64,000 nt of DNA from positions 496,001 to 560,000 of the forward strand of contig JBFWNG010000001.1 in assembly GCA_050251195.1 (NCBI GenBank), written 5' to 3'. This DNA is from JBFWNG01 sp050251195 (GTDB taxonomy: Bacteria; Bdellovibrionota_B; Oligoflexia; Oligoflexales; Oligoflexaceae). The first letter of the stretch is position 1. Each line of letters begins with the position of its first letter. Positions 52,630 through 61,000 of the stretch are shown piece by piece. The notes below the pieces were generated by a model. The model was given only the letters and a program-made list of their open reading frames with translations. It was not told where the DNA came from and ran no database searches. The position numbers and the translations under genes are program-made.

Positions 52630-53316
52630 CTATTCCACTTTGTAATCAGACAGGTCTTGCCAAGCGAGGGACGGGTTCTGAGGAACTTTAAGAAGCTGCA
52701 TGAGGACGCCCTGAGTGACTTTACAGTCGCCGATAGATCTGTGTCGCGCTTCGAATTTGAGTTTAAAATGTTCCGCAAGACGATCCAAGTTTTTAGACTC
52801 CAGTTCGGGCAAAAGCAGTTTCGCCATTTTCAATGTACAGAAGCACGGCCATACAATTTGATACCCTTCTCGATTCGCAACTGATTTCAGAAAATTGAAA
52901 TCGAATTCCGCATTGTGCGCTACTAGCACTGAACCTGACAAAAAGTCCAGAAAGGTCGGCAGTACCTCTTGGATTTGAGGTTGCCCTTGGACCATTTCAT
53001 TTGTGATTCCACATAGTTTGGTAATTATGTCGGGAACGATCATACCTGGATCAATGAGCTGCGAGAACTCCTCGATCACTTTGCCGCGGTAGGTCTTTAG
53101 CGCGCCGATCTCGATAATTCGATCGTTGTTGACGTCCAAGCCGGTGGTCTCGAAGTCGAACACGACCATGGTGACGTCCTCGAGAAGTGCCTGAGGAGCG
53201 ATCTCGTAGCGGAGGACCTGGCTTAAGTTGAAACTGTCGGAAGGTCGTTCTTCCTTCTCGACCCTTGGGAAGAAGACGTCATGAAATATTGAGTGACCCA
53301 GCTGCTCCAAACTCAT
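52630..53316 (-). CDS. DnaQ-like 3'-5' exonuclease
   Basis: This 228-residue protein is a DEDDh exonuclease: DFETTGLDVNNDRIIEIGA (Asp, Glu), VLVAHNAEFDFNFLK (Asp) and RHRSIGDCKVT (His...Asp). Relatives are the epsilon subunit and PolC-type exonucleases. It removes nucleotides from 3' ends in proofreading or repair, with divalent metals. The N-terminal 40 residues are an addition to the core. It starts with GGAGAG upstream and leads the operon of the AtuA/carboxylase genes, a functionally odd partner, 2 bp before the carboxyltransferase. Confidence 0.88.
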   Translation of the reverse strand: MSLEQLGHSIFHDVFFPRVEKEERPSDSFNLSQVLRYEIAPQALLEDVTMVVFDFETTGLDVNNDRIIEIGALKTYRGKVIEEFSQLIDPGMIVPDIITKLCGITNEMVQGQPQIQEVLPTFLDFLSGSVLVAHNAEFDFNFLKSVANREGYQIVWPCFCTLKMAKLLLPELESKNLDRLAEHFKLKFEARHRSIGDCKVTQGVLMQLLKVPQNPSLAWQDLSDYKVE

Positions 53317-53498
53317 TGGCTCTCCGAAACCGGCAATTTAAACTTGTCTTTTCTATAACTTAATTCAGAGGTTCTGGCAATGTAAGTCGAATGGCATCTT
53401 CACGTGCCGGTATTGGAATCTCCCTAAGTAGCTCGACATTCTTGAACCTCATAGGTATATATAACGCCTGGTTAATTTTATAACCTTCGGAGGTCCAA

Positions 53499-54506
53499 GT
53501 GATTAAGTTTTTGGCATTTTTGACGGTGGCTTTATCCCTCAGCGTTGCTGGGTACGGTAAGACTTTAGAGAACGTTAAGAAGAAGGGTTACATTCAGTGT
53601 GGCGTGAGCCAAGGACTTCCAGGATTTTCCAGCCCCGACCAAAAAGGCAATTGGACGGGCATAGACGTGGATTTTTGTCGCGCGTTGGGTTCCGCGCTTT
53701 TCGGCGATCCTAGTAAAGTGAAATACACGCCGCTCTCGGCAAAAGAACGGTTTACGGCGCTGCAATCGGGGGAGATAGACGTTCTTTCCCGCAATACGAG
53801 TTGGACCCTCGTTCGCGACGCGTCTCTGGGTGTGGACTTTGTCGGTGTGACGTACTTCGACGGACAAGGTTTCATGGTGCGCAAAAAGGCTGGCGTTAAA
53901 TCCCTCAAGGAGCTCGACGGTGCAACGGTTTGCGTGCAACTTGGAACAACGACGGAACTCAACGTCGCTGACTATTTCCGATCTCACAATCTGAAATACA
54001 AGCTCGTCGCTTTTGAGAAAAACGACGAAGTCGTGGCAGCATACGATGCGGGGCGGTGTGACGTTCTGACAACGGATCAGTCAGGCCTCTACGCGAACAA
54101 AGTGAAACTTAAGAATCCTGACGAACATCTCATTATTCCTGAGGTCATTTCCAAAGAGCCGCTTGGACCGGTTGTTCGCCACGGCGACAACGAGTGGGCC
54201 GACATTGTGCGATGGACGTTATTTGCACTTGTCGAAGCGGAAGAGCTTGGAGTCACGTCGAAAAACGTCGATAAGATGACAAAATCAGACAATCCGTCGG
54301 TGAAGCGGCTTTTGGGAAGCGAAGGCGAGATGGGCAAAACTCTCGGGCTCGACAAGGACTGGGCGTATCGGATCATCAAGCAGATTGGCAACTACGGTGA
54401 AATCTTCGATAAGAATCTAGGATCTCAATCGACACTAAAAATCGCTCGCGGTCAAAACGAACTATGGAACAAAGGCGGTTTGCAATATCCTATGCCGATC
54501 CGCTAA
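53499..54506 (+). CDS. aapJ: Periplasmic amino-acid-binding protein AapJ
   Basis: This 335-residue protein starts at a GTG with GGAGG upstream and has a signal peptide (FLAFLTVALSLSVAGYG). The SBP_bac_3 fold shows in VKKKGYIQCGVSQGLPGFS, GIDVDFCRALGSALFG and ELDGATVCVQLGTTTELN with GSQSTLKIARGQNELWNKGG near the C-terminus, typical of AapJ/BztA. It delivers L-amino acids (broad specificity) to the permeases. A hairpin with T-run follows the stop, which may keep binding protein in excess over the permeases. Confidence 0.93.
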   Translation: MIKFLAFLTVALSLSVAGYGKTLENVKKKGYIQCGVSQGLPGFSSPDQKGNWTGIDVDFCRALGSALFGDPSKVKYTPLSAKERFTALQSGEIDVLSRNTSWTLVRDASLGVDFVGVTYFDGQGFMVRKKAGVKSLKELDGATVCVQLGTTTELNVADYFRSHNLKYKLVAFEKNDEVVAAYDAGRCDVLTTDQSGLYANKVKLKNPDEHLIIPEVISKEPLGPVVRHGDNEWADIVRWTLFALVEAEELGVTSKNVDKMTKSDNPSVKRLLGSEGEMGKTLGLDKDWAYRIIKQIGNYGEIFDKNLGSQSTLKIARGQNELWNKGGLQYPMPIR

Positions 54507-54512
54507 CGCGAG

Positions 54513-54538
54513 AGCCCCCTGATAAAGGGAGGCTTTTT
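54513..54538 (+). terminator. Intra-operon hairpin/attenuator between aapJ and aapQ
   Basis: AGCCCCCT (54513-54520) pairs with AGGGAGGCT (54526-54534) with one bulge, then TTTTT (54534-54538). The 3' arm contains GGGAGG (54527-54532), the aapQ ribosome site 11 bases before its ATG. The fold could both terminate a share of transcripts and mask translation initiation. Confidence 0.7.
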
Positions 54539-54543
54539 GATTC

Positions 54544-55716
54544 ATGATCCAGCGCAGGGGATTAGCAAAAATTTGGTATGACGTAAGATTCCGAGGAGTC
54601 TTGCAGCAGCTCATTTTGGCCATTGTCGTTTTTGCGCTGGCTTCCGTAATTGCTCGTAACACCATCCAAAATCTAACAGAGCGCAACATCGCCTCGGGCT
54701 TCGACTTCCTTTCGTCTACGGCCGGTTTTGACATAAACTTTCACCTCATCGATTATTCTGAGACATCGAGTTACCGAGATGCGCTGTTGGTCGGCATTCT
54801 CAATACGCTGTTGGTTTCGGTGATTGGAATCTTCTTCGCGACGATTCTGGGATTTGTCCTTGGCGTTATGCGAGTTTCCAAGAATTTTCTCGTCGCTTCA
54901 TTTGCAGCTTTCTATGTCGAAGTCGTTCGAAATATCCCACTCCTGCTGCAAATATTTTTTTGGTACTTTGCCGTTTTGCGAACGCTGCCTGCTCCGCGCG
55001 AAAGTATCGCGTTTGGAGACAAAATTTTTCTGAATTTGCGGGGATTGTTTGTCCCTAGGCCGATGACGGAGGGTAGCGTGCCTCTGTTCTTGATCGGTAT
55101 TTTTGCGGTAATAGGCGCACTTGTATATTTTGGCAGGCGTTTGAGGGCGCGTAGAGTTGAGACAGGATCGATTCCTCGCGGCGTCTATGCATGGATTGTT
55201 GGAGCGGTATTGGGCCCTGCGGTTGTCTATAAGCTGGCGGGTTTGTCCGTTCACTGGGAAATTCCCCAGCTCCAAGGTTTTAATTTTCAGGGCGGATACG
55301 TTCTCAGTCCTGAATTGGTTTCGCTCGGTCTTTCCCTGTCGATCTACACCGCGTCCTTTATCGCGGAAATTGTTCGCTCGGGCATAAACGCGACTCCGAA
55401 AGGCCAGACGGAGGCGGCGTTTTCGCTTGGTTTGACGCGGATGCAATCGCTACGACTTATTGTCATCCCGCAAGCGCTTCGGGTGATCGTGCCTCCGCTC
55501 ACGAGTCAGTTTCTCAACTTGACGAAGAACTCGTCGTTGGGTGCGGCTATCGCCTATCCCGATATAGTGCTGGTGTTTGCGGGAACGGTACTTATGCAAA
55601 CAGGGCAGGCGGTTGAAGTGATGTTTATCACGATGGCCTTCTACTTGGTGATTTGTCTGATTATTTCTCTATTTATGAATTGGTACAATAAAAGGATTAG
55701 CTTCGAATCGCGATGA
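54544..55716 (+). CDS. aapQ: General L-amino acid ABC transporter permease AapQ
   Basis: This 390-residue inner-membrane permease has an N-terminal helix, then several membrane helices (VGILNTLLVSVIGIFFATIL; AAFYVEVVRNIPLLLQIFFW) and the conserved permease loop EAAFSLGLTRMQSLRLIVIPQ near the C-terminus. Length (long version with an insert between helices) fits AapQ/BztB rather than HisQ. It pairs with AapM and AapP. It overlaps aapM by four bases (ATGA). Confidence 0.92.
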   Translation: MIQRRGLAKIWYDVRFRGVLQQLILAIVVFALASVIARNTIQNLTERNIASGFDFLSSTAGFDINFHLIDYSETSSYRDALLVGILNTLLVSVIGIFFATILGFVLGVMRVSKNFLVASFAAFYVEVVRNIPLLLQIFFWYFAVLRTLPAPRESIAFGDKIFLNLRGLFVPRPMTEGSVPLFLIGIFAVIGALVYFGRRLRARRVETGSIPRGVYAWIVGAVLGPAVVYKLAGLSVHWEIPQLQGFNFQGGYVLSPELVSLGLSLSIYTASFIAEIVRSGINATPKGQTEAAFSLGLTRMQSLRLIVIPQALRVIVPPLTSQFLNLTKNSSLGAAIAYPDIVLVFAGTVLMQTGQAVEVMFITMAFYLVICLIISLFMNWYNKRISFESR

Positions 55717-56771
55717 CGGCGGCAAGGAAGACATTTGGGTGGAGATGGATGCGGCAAAACTTGTTTGCTTCGCCCTTGGATTGTCTCTTAACGGCGTTGT
55801 TTCTAAGCGCTGGCATATATTTTTCTTGGAAAGTAGCCGAGTGGGCTATTGTCGACGCTAACTTTGCGGGGTCAAGCCGAGAAGACTGTACCGGCGGCGG
55901 GGCGTGCTGGGTCTTTATTAAGGAACGATTGGGGCAATTCGCGTACGGGTTTTACGACGAGTCCGAGCGTTGGCGTGCAAATATCGTCTTGGGTCTCTAC
56001 GCCCTTTGTCACGGGCTATATTTCATCAAGAAGGTTCCTAAAAGGCCGCTCACAATTCTTATCGTATTTATTCTGCCGGTTATAGCGACCGGGCTTTTGC
56101 TCGGCGGCTTTGCAGGTCTGCCTCACATCGAGACCACAAAGTGGGGCGGCCTCATGCTTACACTGGTGATTGCGTACGTAGGCATCTGTTTGTCGTTGCC
56201 GCTCGGCGTTCTTCTCGCTCTTGGGCGCCGATCCGTCTTGCCGGTGGTGCGCACTTTCTCCGTAGGCTTCATAGAATTCTGGCGCGGCGTTCCCCTGATA
56301 ACTGTTCTGTTTATGGCCTCCGTCATGTTGCCGTTGTTCTTTCCTCCCGGGTTCGAGTTTGACAAGTTGATGCGTTGCTTGATTGGAATTACGTTGTTCG
56401 CTTCCGCCTATATTGCGGAGGTTGTTCGCGGCGGTTTGCAGGCTATACCAAAAGGGCAGTTTGAAGCGGCCGGCGCGCTGGGGCTCAGTTATTCTCGTGC
56501 CATGATTTTTGTGGTATTGCCTCAAGCGCTGAAAAAGGTAATCCCGGGGATTGTGGGCACGTTTATCGGCTTGTTCAAAGACACCACCTTGGTGCTCGTC
56601 GTGGGAATGTTCGACTTGCTGGGCATGGTGCAGGCCGCGGCAACGGACCCTCAGTGGCTTGGATATGCTATGGAAGGATATGTTTTCGCAGGTGCCGTGT
56701 TTTGGGTTTTTTGTTATGCAATATCGCGAATGAGTCACCGCCTAGAGAACCAACTCAACGTAGAAGGGTAG
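55713..56771 (+). CDS. aapM: General L-amino acid ABC transporter permease AapM
   Basis: This 352-residue permease overlaps aapQ by ATGA. It has a long N-terminal region with several membrane helices before the core. GFIEFWRGVPLITVLFMASV and ASAYIAEVVRGGLQAIPKGQ with FEAAGALGLSYSRAMIFVV are the family landmarks (the EAA loop). A pair of conserved Cys (EDCTGGGACWVF) lies in the N-terminal periplasmic loop. It forms the channel with AapQ. The aapP gene follows three bases later. Confidence 0.92.
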   Translation: MTAARKTFGWRWMRQNLFASPLDCLLTALFLSAGIYFSWKVAEWAIVDANFAGSSREDCTGGGACWVFIKERLGQFAYGFYDESERWRANIVLGLYALCHGLYFIKKVPKRPLTILIVFILPVIATGLLLGGFAGLPHIETTKWGGLMLTLVIAYVGICLSLPLGVLLALGRRSVLPVVRTFSVGFIEFWRGVPLITVLFMASVMLPLFFPPGFEFDKLMRCLIGITLFASAYIAEVVRGGLQAIPKGQFEAAGALGLSYSRAMIFVVLPQALKKVIPGIVGTFIGLFKDTTLVLVVGMFDLLGMVQAAATDPQWLGYAMEGYVFAGAVFWVFCYAISRMSHRLENQLNVEG

Positions 56772-56774
56772 AAG

Positions 56775-57512
56775 ATGTCAGCCATTATTCAATTTACCAA
56801 CGTCAACAAGTGGTTTGGGGATTACCAAGTCCTTAAATCTATTAACCTCGCGGTGAACCCTGGCGAAAAGATTGTCGTCTGCGGGCCATCTGGATCCGGC
56901 AAATCTACGTTGATCCGGTGCGTGAATCGCCTGGAATCACATCAAGAAGGCAGCATCGTTGTCAATGGAGTTGAACTCGAGGGCGATTTGAAGAACATCG
57001 AAAAAATCCGACAAGACGTCGGCATGGTGTTTCAGCAGTTTAACCTGTTCCCGCATCTCACGGTTCTCGACAATCTTTGCCTGGCCCCTGTCTGGGTCAA
57101 AAAACTGCCGCGCAAGGAGGCCGCAAAAACGGCGATGGAATATCTCGAACGCGTGCGTATTCCCGAACAAGCGGGCAAGTATCCCGGACAACTTTCAGGC
57201 GGGCAGCAACAACGGGTTGCGATAGCCAGGGCTCTTTGCATGAATCCAAAAATCATGCTTTTCGACGAGCCTACCTCCGCTCTTGACCCCGAGATGATCA
57301 AAGAGGTCCTCGACGTCATGGTCGAACTAGCAAAAAGCGGGATGACCATGATCTGCGTTACCCACGAAATGGGTTTCGCCAAAACGGTGGCCGATCGCAT
57401 CGTGTTCATGGACCGCGGCGAAATCGTCGAAGCGTCCGGTGCCAAGGAGTTCTTTGCTAACCCCAAAAGCGCGCGCACGAAAGAATTCCTCAGTCAGATC
57501 CTCTACCACTGA
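56775..57512 (+). CDS. aapP: General L-amino acid ABC transporter ATP-binding protein AapP
   Basis: This 245-residue ATPase has Walker [11 protein letters not shown]-loop FQQFNLFPH, signature [15 protein letters not shown], Walker [15 protein letters not shown] and the switch His in CVTHEMGF. It powers AapQM uptake of L-amino acids. Its stop codon's last two bases (GA) begin the first of three 34-bp tandem repeats, so the repeat array starts inside the gene. Confidence 0.95.
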   Translation: MSAIIQFTNVNKWFGDYQVLKSINLAVNPGEKIVVCGPSGSGKSTLIRCVNRLESHQEGSIVVNGVELEGDLKNIEKIRQDVGMVFQQFNLFPHLTVLDNLCLAPVWVKKLPRKEAAKTAMEYLERVRIPEQAGKYPGQLSGGQQQRVAIARALCMNPKIMLFDEPTSALDPEMIKEVLDVMVELAKSGMTMICVTHEMGFAKTVADRIVFMDRGEIVEASGAKEFFANPKSARTKEFLSQILYH

Positions 57513-57611
57513 ATTGTTGGGCGTTCGACTGTCCCCTTAATTCCGAATTGTTGGGCGTTCGACTGTCCCCTTAATTCCGAATTGTTGGGCGTTCGACTGT
57601 CCCTTAATTCC
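57511..57611 (+). repeat. Three tandem 34-bp repeats
   Basis: Units 57511-57544, 57545-57578 and 57579-57611 begin GAATTGTTGGGCGTTCGACT; the third lacks one C. The first overlaps the aapP stop codon by two bases. Near-perfect identity between units points to recent expansion. Confidence 0.9.
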
Positions 57612-57622
57612 CGTCAAGACAC

Positions 57623-57659
57623 AAAATGCACCAGCCTACGAGGGGTTGGTGCATTTTTT
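57623..57659 (+). terminator. Rho-independent terminator of the aap operon
   Basis: AAAATGCACCA (57623-57633) pairs with TGGTGCATTTT (57647-57657), with T-run following. It closes the aapJQMP operon and lies 32 bp before the convergent gene's end. Confidence 0.9.
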
Positions 57660-57690
57660 GTAGTAAGGACCCTCGGATCCCTATTTGGAA

Positions 57691-58083
57691 TTAATCCTTA
57701 CCTTTTTTCACTCTTGGCCTGTTGGCATTTGTTCCGTAATTTCTACCTTTCCTCTTGCCGTTTTGCGAGACATCTCTTTTGTTGAAAGCTTTACCAGCAT
57801 CGATATGTCGCAGGAGATCTTTTCTACCGTACTCCTCCTGTTTAGAATTTGGCCGAAGTTCTTCCATGGGAGGAGGGCTTATTGGGACTTCGACGCTAGG
57901 AGGTGCCTCTTCTTCCGCCGACTCATTCGAGGATGGGTCATCCTCACTTCCGAGCTCTTCCTCAGACACTTCTCCAGATACGTTATCGCTTTCTAAATCC
58001 ACTTGGTCGGCCGCCGCGACGGGAGACCAAATTGTCCAAGAAAGCAAACCGATGAACGAGCAAATGACCGACCATACTTTCAT
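57691..58083 (-). CDS. Small secreted acidic/basic protein, unknown
   Basis: This 130-residue protein has a signal peptide (WSVICSFIGLLSWTIWSPVAAA). The mature N-terminal part is Glu/Ser-rich with EEEAPPSVEVPISPPP, and the C-terminal third is basic (NGKRKGRNYG, RPRVKKGKD). It is likely disordered. No family is recognised. Its ATG directly follows the stop of the giant repeat-protein gene (TAA then ATG), so the two are coupled and it may be an accessory factor such as a chaperone or anchor. Confidence 0.6.
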   Translation of the reverse strand: MKVWSVICSFIGLLSWTIWSPVAAADQVDLESDNVSGEVSEEELGSEDDPSSNESAEEEAPPSVEVPISPPPMEELRPNSKQEEYGRKDLLRHIDAGKAFNKRDVSQNGKRKGRNYGTNANRPRVKKGKD

Positions 58084-61000
58084 TTATGGCCTCACACAGA
58101 TAACGTAATCAGAATCGTTTTTAGAGAAGTGTTCTGTCCATCCTTTGCCCAAATGCGTTTGATAAGCTCCTGAACCGGAATAGCCGTCGCCCGTATCGAC
58201 AGCGGAGGTTGCTGACCAATAGAAACTGTCGAGTGACGAAGTGAAATAGGGGTCGTCGTCCCCGTCGTTCGGGGAACCTTCGGAAATGTCCCTTATGCCG
58301 TGCACATACGCTTGCATAAGCTCTTTTTGCGTTGGCAGTCGCCAGTCCGTGTAGCCGCCGCCGGAAAGACCATCGCAGTACCCGATGGCGCTGCCCCAAT
58401 CCATGCTGCTTGTGGCTTCCTCACCCCAGATGAGATTGGTAATGTTGTCCCTAAACATACAGAAATCAGTAGAGGTGCTGCAGTTGCCGTCAGCCGTTAC
58501 GTCCGTGTAATTTGCCTTGCTGCAATAATTGTACGAGGTCCATCCCGTCGGGAAGTTTTGCGGCGGGAAGGCTCCGTTGTCAGCAAAATCCATGGTCGTG
58601 TCCCACCAGTTGTTGGCGGTACCTGATGTCGTTCCGCTGTGATGAATGCTACTTGCGCTTCCGTCATAGTTATAGTCGGAGTCGACAATAGTATTTCTGC
58701 AGTTTACTTTGAGCGCCCCGGTTACGCCGTTCACGACAGTTCCCGCTCGCACGTCCCACGCTGCGGGGGCGGTTCCGCTGTAAGTACCGACAGTGCCAAA
58801 AATATCCGTTCCGGTCTTAATATTTCCGGCCACAATATTGGCGTCCCCTGCACCTGTTTGTCTCGTACCCGCGGAGTTCCAGTATTCGAAGGCGGTAGAC
58901 GACTTGAATTGGTTATTAGCCGTTGTGGACACCAAGTCAGCCGTGGCACTGGCACCTGGTAAAGGATAAGTGATAGAAGGATAGAGGCCCGATACGCCCG
59001 CGACGACAATACCATTTCGAATATTGCCAGCCGTGACGTTCGTCATATTTGCTGCCTTATAGGAAGCTGTGGTGATGCAACCTGTTGCGCCGTCGGAGAC
59101 GCAGTTGCTATGGGATTCCGTAGCCAAGCTGCCTCCTGTGCCGAAGATGTCGATTCCGTTTTGAATTTTGGAACTCGTGATGTCCGTATCTCCGGCACCG
59201 ATGTAGCGAGCACCAATCGAATCGAAATATTCAAATGCTGTGGCAGATTTCACCTGAGTGTTGAACGTGGTCGACGTAAGGTCAGCAATGCCAGAGTCAG
59301 AAGATGCCAAGGGATAGGACGCGGAAGGATAACCACCCAAAACTCCGGCTATTGTGGCTCCCGATTTTATATTTCCCGCGACGACGTTCGCCATATTCGC
59401 AGCCTTGAAGCTTGCTGTTGTTATGCAACTCAGTTCACCGTCGGCCGCGCAGTTGTTGAATGAACCAACAACTGCGGAACCTGGCACACCTGCAATGGTA
59501 ACACCCGACTTAATGTTGGCCGCTATCACGCGGGTCATATCCGCTGCTTTGAAGGCCGCCACGGTAATGCAACCGAGCGCACCATCGACAGCGCAGTTGT
59601 TGTGTGATTCCAAAGTCGCTGTTCCCGTTGTTCCGAAAATATCCACGGAATTGGCGATATTGGCCACGGTCAGGTCTGTATCGCCTGCGTTGAGGTACCT
59701 TGTACCAGAAGAATCAAAAAATTCAAATTGTGTCGCTGATTTCAGCTTGGCGTTCAACGACGTGTTGTCCAAATCGGCCACGGTTATGCTGGCGGATGCA
59801 ATCGGATAGGTAGCCGAGGGATATTGTCCGGTCACACCGGCCACGGCCACCCCGGCCCTAATATTTCCTGGAGATACATTGGACATGTTCGCAGCTTTGT
59901 AAGATGAAGTTGTGATGCAACCCATGGCGCCATCAGTGCTGCAGTCGCTGTGAGATTCAGCATTAACTGAGCCTGGGACACCGGCAATCGTCGACCCTAA
60001 CCGAATATTCGCTGCGACGGCGGAGGACATATTGGCCGCCTTGTACCCTGACGTTGTGACGCAACCCACTTCACCATCAGACCCGCAATCGTTATGCGAT
60101 TCGGAGGCTGCGGAGCCTATGACTCCCGCGATGACCACGCCAGACCGAATGTTTCCGGGTATCGCTGTGGTCATGCTAGCCGATTTATAACTTGAGGTTG
60201 TGACGCATCCCGTCATGCCGTCGATGCTGCAGTCATTGTGGCCCTCGGGGGTGAGGATGCCGGTCACTCCGGCGATAGTGACCCCGTTCTTAATACTTCC
60301 CGGTTTTACTCCTGTCATTCTTGCAGCTTTGTATTGGCTGCTGGTAACACAAGCCGTTTGGCCGTCTGTGTTGCAGTTCGTATAGGAGTTGGTTACGATA
60401 CCGGCAACTCCCGCGATGGTGGTTCCCATCCTAATATTAGAATCTAGAGCGACAGCCATATCGGCCGCTTTGAAGGATTCGCTAGTAATGCAGCCTGTAG
60501 CACCGTCGGAAGTACAGTCGGTGTGCGATTCCTGAAGAACCGAACCGCCAATGCCTGCTATTGTCGCGCCGGATTTGATGTTGGTAGCTACCGCGAAGGT
60601 CATATTTGCTGATTTGTAGCTATTCGTCGTTACGCACCCTACGGCGCCGTCGGCAGTACAATTGATATGAGCTTCGAGGCCTGCATTTCCCACCGTGCCA
60701 AAAATGTCGACGCCGGTGGCTATATTGCTGGCAACAATATCGCTATCGCCCGAATTGAGATAACGGGCGCCGGCAGAGTCAAAATATTCGAACTGTGTTG
60801 TTGATTTGACCTTTGAAGAAAAAGTCGCATTGTCGAGATCGTTAACCACCGCGCTTGATGCTGCGAGCGGATAAGAGGCTGACGGGTAAGCTCCGGTTAC
60901 GCCCGCTACTGCGATACCTGTCTTTATGTTGCCGGCAACAACGTTGAGCATGTCAGCAGCTTTGTAAGCGCTTGTGGTAACGCATCCCACACCTCCGTCC

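Noticed and set aside
57511..57611. CRISPR array from the 34-bp repeats
   Set aside because: The repeats are directly adjacent with no spacers, and there are no cas genes.
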